Source: Adineta steineri | Taxonomy: Eukaryota; Rotifera; Eurotatoria; Adinetida; Adinetidae | Assembly (NCBI GenBank): GCA_905250115.1 | Contig: CAJNOI010000149.1 | Span: 1-64,000, forward strand | Reading direction: 5' to 3' | Length of the DNA stretch: 64,000 bases | Shown here: positions 21,745 through 32,723 of the stretch, one piece after another | How positions within the stretch are numbered: position 1 is the first letter of the stretch | Layout of the letters: the number at the start of each line of letters is the position of its first letter | Translations under genes and position numbers: made by a program | Notes under the pieces: generated by a model | The model's database searches: none | What the model was told of the DNA's origin: nothing | Seen by the model: only the letters and a program-made list of their open reading frames with translations

Positions 21745-22345
21745 TTCTCATTTCAAATAAAACAAGCATTGCGTCTAAAAGACGTTGCATATTCGCATAA
21801 AGCCTGGGGAATATTTCTGCCCTTTTGGAATAAAACTACTGAAGATGTGGTTGTTGTTACTCTTGAAACAATCTTTGTCCTTCGGCAATATAATATTTTC
21901 CTTTTGTTACATAAAATCTTTGCGACTCATCATTACGCAGAGAATCCACAAAGACGTATAAAATTTTTCCAATTAAATGAATAACAACGAATATTTGTTG
22001 TATTGCAGGTAATAATCGATTTGACTTTTTGAAGACATCGTAAGATCTTGAATAATTTTCTACAAAATGGTACAGAAATCTGTTGTCACACCCATCAGAT
22101 ATTTTATACGATGAATATCGAGCTAGAAGTAAATGAAGAGAACTACCCATGCATGTACCTAATAATGATAAACGAACATTTTTGATTGAAAAATCGTACA
22201 TTCCTGCCGTTCTGGATGAATCTGAAAAACCATCGGATGCTTTACATAATAGTGAACGATTTGAAACCGTTCCACCTTGTCCTAAATCAAGAAATATCAA
22301 TGTACATGTATTAATATCAAAGCAAGGTTCTCAAAGCCAACTTTT
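21745..22345 (-). pseudogene. Fragment of a helicase/primase-associated (DUF3987-like) protein
   Basis: The minus-strand frame 22300-21857 reads GQGGTVSNRSLLCKASDGFS, TAGMYDFSIKNVRLSLLGTC and DGCDNRFLYHFVEN. This resembles the ATPase-like region (K-x-R-L-S-L-L-G-x-T then DGxxxRFL) of DUF3987-type proteins. After a frame change near 21860 the sequence continues FPRLYANMQRLLDAML to about 21745. There is no start, no complete domain, and both ends are missing. The family call is tentative; the break is seen directly. Confidence 0.35.
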
Positions 22346-23055
22346 TTTCAAAGTTTAACTTCGATTTTGAAAATTTTGTCTCTTTGACTAAGATATACAC
22401 TTTCATCTCGAAAACTTTCGTGATTTTAATTCTGAAAAAATCTGGTTTTCCCTGTTAACACTCAACAATCTTTACTATACTAAAAATTTAGAATTAAGAC
22501 TTGTATAATTGGATACGAAAGAAATGAAGATCCACAAACACAAAATGAAAACAATTTAAGAGCAATTATCTTTATTTCTTCTTTTCTCGTTAAGTTCTGA
22601 ACCTAAATCAACATTTTTATCTCATAAAGAAGTCTAAAAGTTGATATATGAAGAAAAGATAAATCTATCAGAGTTATGGAAAAGAAAAAGACCGTGTATT
22701 CGAGTCATTTATAAAATCAAACTTATAAGATTTTTCTTCGAATATTTTCAATAACAATTTGTATCAACTAATGATAATCGAATGTTACTCACTTCTCAAT
22801 CAATGAATTAAATCAACTACCTTAAATATCATCTGAGTGACTATATAAGAGAACAATTGAAAACAATAGGTTACTCTCTACCTATGCAAAAAAGTTGAAT
22901 ATCTTATTCATGGCAACAAAATTAGTAATTTTTGATAAAATCAACGCATCATTTTTACCAGGTTGATAAAAGCCGAGTCTCATCAAATTAGCATCTGCCT
23001 CATGCATCATCAGGAGTTTATTGCCAGTAACTATTTCTTTACGTAATACCCACCC
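22346..23055. other. AT-rich intergenic, no gene seen
   Basis: Low-complexity AT-rich sequence; no motif or splice pattern. Confidence 0.5.
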
Positions 23056-23145
23056 TATTGTGTGGGTGTGAGTCTGGGGTGGTTGATTGTGAGTGTTCTT
23101 GCTGTTCTAGCTCAAAAAAGAGACTTCGACACCCACACCCACATC
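23056..23145. repeat. Telomere-like inverted repeat
   Basis: TTGTGTGGGTGTGAGTC and GTGGTTGATTGTGAGTG on the left; CACCCACACCCACATCAATC on the right. Confidence 0.7.
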
Positions 23146-23271
23146 AATCAACAACTCAGCATCAAATGTCTTCAATTAATTCATCTGAACAAATGGATTT
23201 AATAAATAAAAACATAACTAATAAATTTATTTTTAGTATTAAAATAATACTTTTATTCATAAATTTTTTAG

Positions 23272-25649
23272 AGTTCATCGTGTTTATTATCTCAACAACA
23301 GCATACTTCTTCATCAAATATATGTGAACCAATTGATACAACAAACAGAAAAGTAACTACAATATTTTATTTAATGTTCATAGTAATTGTAATAATATTG
23401 TTCCTCGTCTTCTCAGATAGCCATACGTGGACCTCTCACTCGTCAAGAAATCCGAGATGAGATAGGTGCTATGGCACGAAGTATTCTATCTTATTCAAAT
23501 AAAAATGATAGAGAAGTTTTATTGGTTTGTGATGGATATTGTAAATTAGATGTTCTTTTTGAAAAGTTAGTTTCTTGCCAACTTTTTTAATATATTCTCT
23601 CGACTGAAAAAAGGATTATATGAAAAAAATAGTTTGTATGCATGTTTGTTTGTCCGTGTCGGGGTCAAAAAAAACAGGGTGTGGGTGATCTATTCTCTTT
23701 ACACCCACACCCACCCTCAAGATGGTTGCATTCAGAATAAGAAAAATAATAATAATAATAACAGAACAGTTAAAAACATTTTGATTTCAGAAACTTATTG
23801 TGACTTTTAAGAATACACATAAGGAGTGATTACCACCACTGGGAGCTGCACGTTCTGTCCTACCTAGAAAGGACGAAATGTTGGAGCAGCTTTCGCTTGG
23901 TACTGACGTGGCAGGTGTGCTTAACATTCTTACTTTCTCTTTCAAGACTGAAGGTGCTACAATATTCAATTTACCAATTGTTTTTGGTGTTGAAGTCAAA
24001 ACCTTTCTTTCCAGAGAGGTTTCTGGTGATGACTAGAAAAAAAATTATGCTTTTCGTTTTTTTTATTATAATTTACCAATGATATTGGCGACAAAATCAA
24101 TTGGAATTATGTATTAACCGAACGTGTAGTAGTGACTTCATATTCAATAGAATAATCATTTGATTGCACACCTTCTTCATATTGAATAGCATGATCATTT
24201 GCTATTACAATATCTGTATGCTATACAAAAATGAACTAATATGTAATCATTTTTTAAAATTTCAATGATTCAAAACACTACTTTTGTATCAGTTCTAATT
24301 AAAACTTCAATGTAATTGTACTTCGGTCTTTTTTTTTTAAATAAAAGCAAGATACTCACCTCATAAGATATACTCACTGCTGATGAGTTGTTCTCAACCA
24401 TGTTCACTTCATTACAATCATCTTGACATTTACACATAAGTTGAATGGAAATAATATTACCAGAACAACAACTAGAATTCAGATTATGATTATATTCCAC
24501 AGAGATATTTTTTCCTTATTCATTTAAAAATATCCTCAATTGTTCAATAAACTGTGTTTCATTTACTCTTGATGTTGGAGATGATTTCTGCAAGAGAAGT
24601 GAAGTGAAATTATATTTATCAATCGATTGTTGCTTTCATAAATATAAGCAGTTTTTATATACTTAATCAGAGATTGATCATCAATTTTTTTCTTCAAATA
24701 AAAAGAACGTTCGTTCATGAAAAGTTTTAACTTACTATAAATCTAATGATTATTAAATAAGCTATTTTGACACAAAGTAATTTTGAAACTATAAATCATA
24801 ATTATGTAGAAGATCTGAAAATGAACATAATGATACCCATGTGTGGGTGTGGGTAATAATCATATGAAGATGATGCACTCACACCCACAAACTTGTAACT
24901 CTCAATGTGATGAAACTTATGTCGTCGTACTTGATTAATGAGCTTTAGTGTAAGAGGATATATTACTATGAGATTGTGAATGACCAAAAACACTTCTGTC
25001 ATGAAATCTTAAACAACAATTTTTTCCCACTTTTTTGTGGGCGCGAAGAGCAACGATCAGTATTACATAGAATCTAGTAGTCTTGTTTTGCATTTTATCT
25101 ACCTGATGAAATGTAATACACGTCACACCATCGTTTATAAGTCGTTATCAATTTTATGTTGACACAAAGCACCTTTCATCTTCTTGAGCAATTCTTGTTG
25201 TTTTATTTTTCTCAGCGCTTGTAAACGGAATATAAAGACCACTATCATAGTAGTATTTGTCTTTTGGTTTTTTTTAACACTACAAAAGTATCAGTAAGAC
25301 AACATCACTTCACCTTATTTCATTCAAGTTTTGTAGAATAATACGTGATATTCTGGTAGCGACTCATACACCAAATCTTGCCGTTTGTCGTTATACAGAT
25401 TTTCATGATGAATCTGTTACTGGCTTACTCATCACTATAAGTAGTTATCACGTTAAACCATTAGTTTCACTTGAGGAATCAGCCGAACCAATCTCTAATT
25501 TATTCGATGGAATAGAAAAAAATTCAAAGAATCCATTCGACGGTCTCAGTCAAGATAATTCCGCTTTGATTCATCTCTATACAATTCAATTTGGCCCTGA
25601 AACTTTCATTTATCACTTACTTAACTCCTTAACGGTTAAATTTTTTTAA
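23272..25649 (+). CDS. Hypothetical protein with a 1.8-kb intron
   Basis: Three exons fit by phase: 23272 to about 23352 (SSSCLLSQQQHTSSSNICEP...), 23417-23565 (IAIRGPLTRQEIRDEIGAMA...LLVCDGYCKLDVLFEK) and 25337-25649 (IIRDILVATHTPNLAVCRYT...). The junction FEK-IIRDILVATHT is exact with donor GTTAGT at 23566 and acceptor TTTTGTAG at 25336. No N-terminal Met exon was found with confidence. I do not recognise the family; composition is soluble and globular. The 1.77-kb intron is about 30 times the local norm and holds two telomere-like hairpins and a possible antisense gene. Confidence 0.5.
23672..23725. repeat. Telomere-like inverted repeat with CTCAAGATGG border
   Basis: CAGGGTGTGGGTG, 18-bp spacer, ACACCCACACCCACCC, then TCAAGATGG. 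One of the cleanest copies; inside the long intron. Confidence 0.75.
23788..24605 (-). CDS. Possible antisense gene nested in the intron
   Basis: The minus strand shows three coding-like blocks bounded by splice signals: KSSPTSRVNETQFIEQLRIF / EYNHNLNSSCCSGNIISIQL...AVSISYE (donor GTGAGT near 24360), HTDIVIANDHAIQYEEGVQS to about 24115, and SSPETSLERKVLTSTPKTIG...SISSFLGR (24040-23870). A TAA interrupts the first block (near 24515), so it may be a pseudogene or a different splice form. No family recognised. Confidence 0.25.
24838..24890. repeat. Telomere-like inverted repeat, short
   Basis: ATGTGTGGGTGTGGGT on the left, CTCACACCCACAAAC on the right. Confidence 0.7.
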
Positions 25650-25734
25650 AACTAATCAGTTCAAAGGTATTTTTTAAAAAGTAGATCCACACTGAGTATG
25701 AATTATGATAGCGAGAAACATTCGATATGAATCT

Positions 25735-25890
25735 TAAGACGCAGTAGATGGATCTTCTGTTAGTGCAGGACCATAATGTTTATTTTGACGTGTATATATG
25801 CGTCGATAATCGTTAAGCATTTTCAATTTATTATATACGTTTCGTATGTAATTAAAATAAGTTTTTCGCAATGATGACGCAAAATATTTT
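25735..25890 (-). pseudogene. C-terminal coding fragment, unidentified
   Basis: Minus strand reads FASSLRKTYFNYIRNVYNKL then MLNDYRRIYTRQNKHYGPAL and a stop. The composition is protein-like, but upstream exons were not found. Confidence 0.3.
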
Positions 25891-26114
25891 CAGAACTTTC
25901 ATTACCCAATAGACTAACGTAAGTTGCACCTCCTCATTTGAGAATTACCAAGCTTTCGCTGTCGAAGTTTCTGTTTCATCAAATATACATACATTTAGTC
26001 AATCGTGTGTTCATGGATGTCTTCCAACTGTATAGATTTTCTAACATATTTCGAACAGTTCATTTATTTTTTTCTAGATACTTAGTATTTTGAGGCAGAG
26101 CCGATAACCATATG

Positions 26115-26320
26115 ATTGTTATAGACAAATTAATATTAGAATTTAACGATCATCTTGTTTACGCTTTCACTAAAATGTTATCAACTATTATCTTCTCTCA
26201 TTCCTTATTTGAAACTTCGAAATGCTGAGGAAATTTTTAATGAATTATTACTCAAAGAATTGAAAAGTACAATCAATTTGATAATTAACGTTGATTATAT
26301 GAAGGGTTTACATGCATAGT
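26115..26320 (+). pseudogene. Coding fragment with a frame change, unidentified
   Basis: DKLILEFNDHLVYAFTK is followed after a shift by CYQLLSSLIPYLKLRNAEEI and FNELLLKELKSTINLIINVD. Leu-rich, perhaps from an F-box-type gene; not assignable. Confidence 0.25.
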
Positions 26321-26625
26321 CTTTTCTTTAGGATCCTTTCAGATAAGTATGAAAATATAGCTACTTAACGCCGTTAATCAGACTTTTTGGATTATAATAA
26401 AGATTTAAGAGTCTGCAGCCAGTAAGTGATCAGCAGGAATATACTACTATGTTGCCCTTTTCCCAACTTATTGAGATCGAGCAGATGAACGAGTAGAATA
26501 TGACGATGACAAAATATTTTCCAAGAGACTTTTTTAATATGATAATGGTATAATCATCTTCCATAACAGATACATCAGTAATTTCATTGAAATGAACTCT
26601 AAAAATTAAATACTTCTTTCTAGAA

Positions 26626-26931
26626 ATGGCATCAAGCACTACAACACCTATGTTTCCAGCAATAGCACAATTATGTTATGGCAATGCTTGTCCTCGTTGT
26701 GGATATTGCACTGATTGGTATTATGATGGGAATATCAAGGATGATATGGAGCGTTGCGAGCGTGGCGAATCTAAAGACATCAATGATGCGAAGCATTGGC
26801 ATCGTCGTCCTAATGGAGCATGTCGTCATAGTCATCCTTATTATGGTCATAATGGTAGTTATTTTTGGTTTTTTGATCATTATGGTCCTTATTTTACTGA
26901 TAAGCGTCCTCTCTGTCTATGCGGTTGTTAG
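26626..26931 (+). CDS. Conserved Cys/His-rich hypothetical protein
   Basis: A 101-residue frame starts just after an acceptor-like CTTTCTAG, so an untranslated first exon is likely. It has a CPRCGYCTDWYYDGN motif, a central HWHRRPNGACRHSH stretch and a C-terminal LCLCGC. Cys and His spacing suggests a small metal-binding fold. I recall similar short proteins in bdelloids but no named function. It stands alone, with repeats on its right side. Confidence 0.55.
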   Translation: MASSTTTPMFPAIAQLCYGNACPRCGYCTDWYYDGNIKDDMERCERGESKDINDAKHWHRRPNGACRHSHPYYGHNGSYFWFFDHYGPYFTDKRPLCLCGC

Positions 26932-26934
26932 CAA

Positions 26935-27538
26935 ACATATTTGTTGTATTTTTGGCGTTTACCCGTCACCTTTGATGATGCCAAAGGCATAATTGCTGAA
27001 TGAGAAATATTTTTTAATAAAATATTTATAGAAAAACAAAAATGGAACAAAGATAAAAATGTCATTATGTGAGAATCTTGAAGATGTGGGTGAGGATGTA
27101 TGTGGGGTGGGTATAAATGCGGAAGTGAGTATAGATAGAGCGATGATGGCTGTGGGTGTGGGTGTGGGCGTGAGTATCTTTTTTTCAATCCACACCCACA
27201 CCCACACCCACACCCACACCCACACCCACACCCACANNNNNNNNNNNNNNNNNNNNNNNNNNNNNNNNNNNNNNNNNNNNNNNNNNNNNNNNNNNNNNNN
27301 NNNNNNNNNNNNNNNNNNNNNNNNNNNNNNNNNNNNTAGAAGGGTGTGGGTGTTACGTAAACGAAGAGAAACACCCCACATCTACAGTCACTGTTTCGAA
27401 AGAAAAAACGTTAATTTTTATCCTTTCTGTCGATTCAAAATATTGTTTTTTTGTTCTCCTTGTTCTTGTTCTTTTGCATTCTCAAAGATTGCATACATTT
27501 AATAATGCTCTCATATTGATCAAAATTCACATTCTACG
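26935..27538. repeat. Long telomere-like inverted repeat containing an assembly gap
   Basis: From 27076: GATGTGGGTGAGGATG, GGGTGTGGGTGTGGGCGTGA, then (CACACC)n from 27189 to 27236. The gap follows, and 27340 resumes with AAGGGTGTGGGTG and CACCCCACATC. Border GAATCTTGAAGATG at 27072. The longest pure telomere-like run of the window abuts the gap. Confidence 0.75.
27237..27336. other. Assembly gap (100 N)
   Basis: Exactly 100 N directly after a pure (CCCACA)n run. The assembler probably stopped at this low-complexity array. Confidence 0.95.
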
Positions 27539-28855
27539 ATGTGAGTGATTTTTTTGTTCTCTGTGACAAAAAAAATTAATATTTTGAATATTTCGCGGAA
27601 TTTTAGGCAGGCATGGCTTGTTCAAATGTATTATAGGTAAGTGAAAAATATTGTTTACAGTTTCCTGAATGAATAAGATTCTACAGATATGCTACATATC
27701 AAGCTGGTCTCACGAAACATACATTATACATTGATAATAGTGGAGTTGCTGCTTCATTTAGTTATACAGAAAAAGGCTCTAGAACTCTAGGCAAGCCGAC
27801 TATAGTCTTTATTCATGGGGTTTCTTCGAATAAAGAAGCATGGATACCGATCATAAAAGTAAATTAGAATTTAATTATTTTAGCATCTAAATGACTAATT
27901 TATCGCATACATAGAATATTCCAGCTGATCATCATTGTATCACTGTTGATCTACCAGGCCATGGTGAAACAGTTGGCTTCAGTGAAGATATGTATTCAAT
28001 CGATAAGTTTATAGAAAAACTCAAACTGGTAATCTTACATTTGTCTGTCCTACCAAAATATTTTCTACTTTTCATATACTATTTTGTTACTAGTTTTTTG
28101 ATAAAATGAAATTGACCGAACCAATGTGCATTATTGGCGCATCGATGGGTGCTTCGATTGTGTGCTTGTTTGCTGCTAAATATCCGGAATATGTATGCAT
28201 GATTTGCTTGCTAGCTCCGATAGGTAATTTTTGTATCAGTCTCTGAGTACGTATCGCTAATTTGTTTAAATATATCTGCTTCTTCAAATAGCTAATGAAG
28301 CATCTGAAACTGATTTAATTCGACAACTGCGCGCTGGTGTATACAATACGCTTTTACCAGAGACACCAGAAGAATTTCACAATATGATCCATACATTGAC
28401 GATGAAAAGACCTGATTTTCCTTCACCATTTGTCAATGGATTTCTTCATTTGAACAGGCTGTTGTTAAAAGAACATAAAAAAAGTATTATGTGAAAGAAA
28501 TTATTCAAATTCAATTTAATATGCCTTTTTAGTAATTGCTTCACTTTTCGAACACGATTATCCACAAATCGAACGTCATTATGCAAAATTGCGACAGTTA
28601 AACTGTCCAGCATTGATTTTATGGGGCCGACAAGATCAGGTATAAAATGTGGAAACCAAAGGTTTTCAAAATAAATCTTGTTTTCACATTTAGGTCTACG
28701 CTTTTACTGGTGCGGAATATTTTCGCAATTTGATACCAAATTCAGAATGCCTTATCTTGGAAGATTGTGGACACATTATGGGTATCGATAAGCCCGACGA
28801 TACAACTAGGGCAATCTTGACATTTTGCGATAGTCATGTAAAACTATTACATTGA
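27539..28855 (+). CDS. ABHD6-like alpha/beta hydrolase, copy 1
   Basis: Reconstructed from about nine short exons to a 302-residue protein. The initiator codon is split: AT at 27539-27540, donor GTGAGT, acceptor TTTTAG, G at 27607. Motifs: oxyanion HG in VFIHGVSSNK (~residue 54), nucleophile elbow GASMGAS (Ser123), acid in LWGRQDQVY (Asp248) and base in DCGHIMGID (His276), so the triad is complete. The closest known family is ABHD6, which hydrolyses monoacylglycerols and lysophospholipids at membranes. There is no strong N-terminal anchor helix, unlike ABHD6 itself, so it may be soluble or peripherally bound. A second copy lies at 37672-39026 with the same exon structure. Confidence 0.85.
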
Positions 28856-29566
28856 TTTTGTTGCCTAAGTTCTTGAATAAATTTGATAAAAAAGAAATAC
28901 ATGCTAGTATTCAATTTTTGCAGTCTTCATTTAGTTTTTTTATTGCTTCAAAGATATTTTTGTGTTATTTCTGGTACATGTATGAAGCCCTAGATCCACT
29001 GTCTTGAACTAAATTCCATTCAACACTAGCTGCTTATTTAAGATGAAACTTCGCCTACACCCTCGTTCGAAATAATCATCGTAAGCAGCTTATAATTCGG
29101 CGAATATTCTTCTATGTACACGTCTACACTCGCACCCTCACTCCGTTTATTACTTGCTAATGTATTTATGTTTTTTCTTCTGAATGAATGAATGAATGAA
29201 AAACATTTTTTGAGTATAATACAACAACCGTTCTTCGACGAAAGAAAAAAATGAAATAGGATTGTTTTAGAGGAATGAAAAGAGCTCTGATTTTCATAAC
29301 GCAATAACTCGTGGTCGCGAGCACTCACCCATCGAAATTAACTCATAATATCTACAAACGACATTCAACAAGTAAGCACTATGCATTAATTTTTCTACTT
29401 CATACCATATGAGCAAATCAGTAACTTATCAGCAAGTACCTATTCATTGTCCTATGAGTGTATGTTGTCTCAAAGTAGAGGATGTGGATGTATCGTTTCT
29501 TTCTACTGTACTAAAAACACTGAATTATTCTATTAAAGGATTGACTTTTCTGCACGAGATAATACG
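28856..29566. other. Intergenic, no gene seen
   Basis: Includes a (GAAT)n stretch near 29182 and a degenerate C-rich telomere-like tract near 29110-29145. Confidence 0.5.
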
Positions 29567-30424
29567 ATGACAAATTATGATATCAAATCAAAATATGGTG
29601 GTCTAAAATTGCACGTCAAAGATTGGAAAGTACCCAATCCAAAAGCGGTTATATTAATTATACCTGGCTTCGGGGATCATTGTGAACGATATGGATATCT
29701 AGTGAATTTTTTTAATGAGCACAATATTGCTGTTGTTGGCATCGATCTACGTGGACAAGGTCGATCAAAGGGTGAACGCGGCTATACAGAGAATGTTACA
29801 GCCTACTTAGAAGACGTAACAAGTGGAATTGAAAAAGTTCAGGAGCTTTACAAAAATGTTCCTCTTTTCATGTATGGTGATGGCATCGGTGCTGCTATCT
29901 TATGCCTGCACATACAAGGACGTTCTGCTGATAAATTACCCTATAAAGCTTTGATTTTATGTACACCGTCGATTATCTTCCCGAATAAACCAAATTTTAT
30001 TCATTTGGCCCTTGTAAGAGCATTTGCTTATTTAGCACCTCATACTCGTGCACCTGTTCTTGGAGGTGACTACGAATACACAAATAATCCAGAAGCTAAA
30101 GCTGCTCGTGAGAGCGATCGATACTTCCATGATCGCTGGCCTGCACACACAGCTGCTATTCTTTGTGAAGCCGGGCTTTATTTTGAAGAAAATGCCTTTC
30201 ATTTCCCAATACCAACATTGATACAACATGGGTCAAAGGCATTCCTACCAATGGAAAAATTGCGCAATTGGATAAACAAAACAACAGGAGATCGAGAGTT
30301 CAAAGAATGGGAAGGTTTTTATGCTGAGCTACATAATGATATGGGTCGAATTGAATTATTCGAATACACTTTGTCCTGGATGGAAAAAAAACTCGAATCG
30401 TTTAAAAACAATCCAGCTTCCTGA
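29567..30424 (+). CDS. Monoglyceride-lipase-like protein lacking the catalytic serine
   Basis: Intronless, 285 residues, full length for the family. It matches monoglyceride lipase (serine aminopeptidase S33 fold) along its length: IPGFGDHCERYGYLVNFFNE, GIDLRGQGRSKGERGY, LFMYGDGIGAAILCL, LIQHGS and LHNDMG. In active enzymes the elbow is G-H-S-M-G; here it is G-D-G-I-G, so the nucleophile Ser is Gly. The acid position after QHGS (normally G-S-x-D) is also changed (GSKAFLP). The His is kept (ELHND). The protein is therefore probably not a serine hydrolase, although the frame is intact, which suggests a conserved non-catalytic role. It lies 0.7 kb from the active-looking ABHD6-like gene. Confidence 0.85.
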   Translation: MTNYDIKSKYGGLKLHVKDWKVPNPKAVILIIPGFGDHCERYGYLVNFFNEHNIAVVGIDLRGQGRSKGERGYTENVTAYLEDVTSGIEKVQELYKNVPLFMYGDGIGAAILCLHIQGRSADKLPYKALILCTPSIIFPNKPNFIHLALVRAFAYLAPHTRAPVLGGDYEYTNNPEAKAARESDRYFHDRWPAHTAAILCEAGLYFEENAFHFPIPTLIQHGSKAFLPMEKLRNWINKTTGDREFKEWEGFYAELHNDMGRIELFEYTLSWMEKKLESFKNNPAS

Positions 30425-30773
30425 AAAAATACATTCGATATATAAAACTATTTTAAGAGGACGTCTGAATTTTTAATATATGTGTGATGTATGACCTTGA
30501 ATGTAGTGAAAACCGAAATACTGCTCTAACAATGTTTTAATTCTCACCACTGTGAGAGTGTTATATAAAAAAAAGTCTCTTTATATGTTGGTACAGGATT
30601 GAAGTTCAAACGTCATGCGTTTGACCCAGCAGGTTGTTTTAGCACTGATTTTGAGAATGAGATTAATAAGATAAATTAAAAAAACTAAAAGAAATCAGTT
30701 ATATTATCTGTTCACGAATACATAAAAATTAAGTAAATTAATTCATATGAATATGTCTTAACAAGAACGAAGA

Positions 30774-30900
30774 GTGGATGTGGGTGTGGGATGGGTGTTA
30801 GGTATGAGTATGAGTGCAATTCTTCGTCAGCATGCAGTGGCAACTGCAGCATCGTCTACATCCATACTCACACTCACTCCATCTTGAGGATGGAGTTTTA
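30774..30900. repeat. Telomere-like inverted repeat with CATCTTGAGGATG border
   Basis: GTGGATGTGGGTGTGGGATG on the left, CATCCATACTCACACTCACT on the right. Directly after it, TCCATCTTGAGGATGGA is itself a palindrome marking the border with the next hairpin. Confidence 0.65.
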
Positions 30901-30904
30901 GTGC

Positions 30905-30995
30905 TGGGTTGAATGTGAGTGTAGTTGAGCGTTCACATGCACTGACAAGTGCAAACTGGCTCAAACTCACACTCACAGTGACACCCACCCCATAC
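30905..30995. repeat. Telomere-like inverted repeat, adjacent copy
   Basis: GAATGTGAGTGTAG on the left; CAAACTCACACTCACAGTGA and CACCCACCCC on the right. The spacer holds the inner palindrome CATGCACTGACAAGTGCA. Confidence 0.6.
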
Positions 30996-31652
30996 CTTTA
31001 TGTTAATAATATAGCTGCAGTATTACATTCGAAGAAACGTTGACAAACAACAAAAAAGTCGCGGAAAATGTTGACGATTTGTTTTGTTCTCTGAAAGAAT
31101 GAAAATTGTTGCAGATGTGAGCAGTGATGAAAGGAGTTGACTGTTTTTTATACAGATGAAAGCGATCGAATAATTTCATTTTGTTTATTTGGCAAAGGAC
31201 ACATTGTATAAAGTGAAAAACAAAAATGTAAGTTTATCAAACATAAAAACGAAGGAGCTGCTTGACACCTCGAAATTACGTTTTACACTTACGAATATAG
31301 GAAATTTGAATTTTTTAAAAAATGATCACATGAGTCTACAACTGTTTAGTCAAAAGTTGTTTATCCTACTTTACTCAATAATGTCTTCTAATTTCAAATA
31401 TATTAAGAAAGATAGAATCTTGAGGGCGTAGCTTAGAGTAAAGATACATTTGTAGCACACTCACACTGTGTAAGTAATGTTTATGAGACTTAAGTTGTTT
31501 TGACACAAAATCAAGGTTCAATGAGACTTCAAAATCGTACTAATTGCTGATTCCGTCACCATTTTTTGCTTTTCGACTTTTCAGATAACACAAAAACTTG
31601 TTTATTATCATATTTGTATCGTCAAAAAGCAGTATAAAAGTATATAACTACC

Positions 31653-32723
31653 ATGGGGTCGGGTGCATCTCGAACATCAAACAGCTTATTAAAAGGTGTT
31701 GAATGGAATTGGCAATCGAATAAAAATCCATTCTCACCTTTGGAACCAGCACAATGGAAACAGTATTCAGATTTAGAAAATTTAATCATCGAACGAGCGC
31801 TCAAAAATAAACAACAACGGGCCTTTTTGGATCAGCATATCATTGATTTGGAAAGTAATTTGCAAGTATTGAGCGCTGATCAGAGCAAGCAAAGACCAAT
31901 AAAACGAGTGATACGTAAAAGAAAAGATACAGGCTTACGAGAAGCGCGTTTCATGAATCATCTTTTTCACAAGAAACATTCATGTGATCCTGAGTACGTC
32001 TGGGTATCACCGTTTATAATTGAAGTCCGAAGACACTTAAAATATCTACCGGATGATTTACCTTCAAAAAATCGAGACCTAATTCCGGATCTTGTTGAAA
32101 AAGCAGCACACGGTATTATCGAAGAAGGCATCAAAATCGACAAGAAATATGAAGCTCTAGAGCTGGCTCGTAGGCTTAGAGAACAAAAAAATAGGGGAAT
32201 TGAGGAAGTCTGGAAATGTTGTGCATATCTTTATACTTTGGAAAGCTTTTTATACGAAAAATTGCATGAAGTGATGGTATCAGTTGGAGATAAAAACAAG
32301 GAACAATTTTGGCGAAGTAAACTGGGTACATTAGGCCCATTTTGTTTATTACTATGGGATGATCCAATTAATACAAAATTGACGACTAGGAAAACCCTTT
32401 ACCATGCAGCCAAACTGGAACCTAATGAAATCGATAAATACAAAGACATGATGAAAGATGGTAAGAATTATGGTTCATTTCAAGCATATATATCCTGTAG
32501 TCGTAATCGTGCCAAAGTTGAAAAACTCGGAAATACATTATTCATTATAGAAGTCTTCGTTGCTTTTACTGCCAATCTTAGTTCACTGTCTGAATACCCT
32601 AAAGAAGAAGAAGAACTTATAACACCTGGTGTCTGCTTTCATGTTACAGACGTTGGATTCGATGATAGGAAGCAGAAAAATCTGATCTATTTGGAATTAA
32701 GACAACGATTTTCGGGTGAGTGA
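31653..32723 (+). CDS. WWE plus ADP-ribosyltransferase-like protein with altered first triad residue
   Basis: 356 residues, one exon. It starts MGSGAS, fitting N-myristoylation (Gly2, Ser6). Residues ~15-85 fit a WWE domain (VEWNWQSNK ... QWKQYSDLENLIIERAL ... KRVIRKRK), a module that binds ADP-ribose polymers. The C-terminal ~120 residues follow the ART fold: TLYHAAKL, FQAYISCSRN and YPKEEEELITPGVCFHV. The R-S-E triad of active arginine-type enzymes reads H-S-E, because the YRG-type Arg is His. The Glu-rich E-x-E loop and SxS remain. Activity is therefore uncertain. CGG|GTGAGT at 32715 could be a donor to a further exon; none was identified, so I keep the read-through stop. A second, intact ART lies 2.3 kb on, on the other strand. 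Confidence 0.7.
   Translation: MGSGASRTSNSLLKGVEWNWQSNKNPFSPLEPAQWKQYSDLENLIIERALKNKQQRAFLDQHIIDLESNLQVLSADQSKQRPIKRVIRKRKDTGLREARFMNHLFHKKHSCDPEYVWVSPFIIEVRRHLKYLPDDLPSKNRDLIPDLVEKAAHGIIEEGIKIDKKYEALELARRLREQKNRGIEEVWKCCAYLYTLESFLYEKLHEVMVSVGDKNKEQFWRSKLGTLGPFCLLLWDDPINTKLTTRKTLYHAAKLEPNEIDKYKDMMKDGKNYGSFQAYISCSRNRAKVEKLGNTLFIIEVFVAFTANLSSLSEYPKEEEELITPGVCFHVTDVGFDDRKQKNLIYLELRQRFSGE

Larger units (their letters stand above)
30425..31652. other. Repeat-bearing intergenic region
   Basis: Two telomere-like hairpins at 30774-30900 and 30905-30995. No gene recognised. Confidence 0.5.

Noticed and set aside
27160..27236. Possible true chromosome end
   Set aside because: The run is short, has an inverted partner on the left, and unique sequence with genes continues on both sides of the gap.
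31189..31431. Small gene upstream of the WWE-ART
   Set aside because: Lys/Leu-rich frame in AT-rich DNA without family motif, splice signal or conserved start context.
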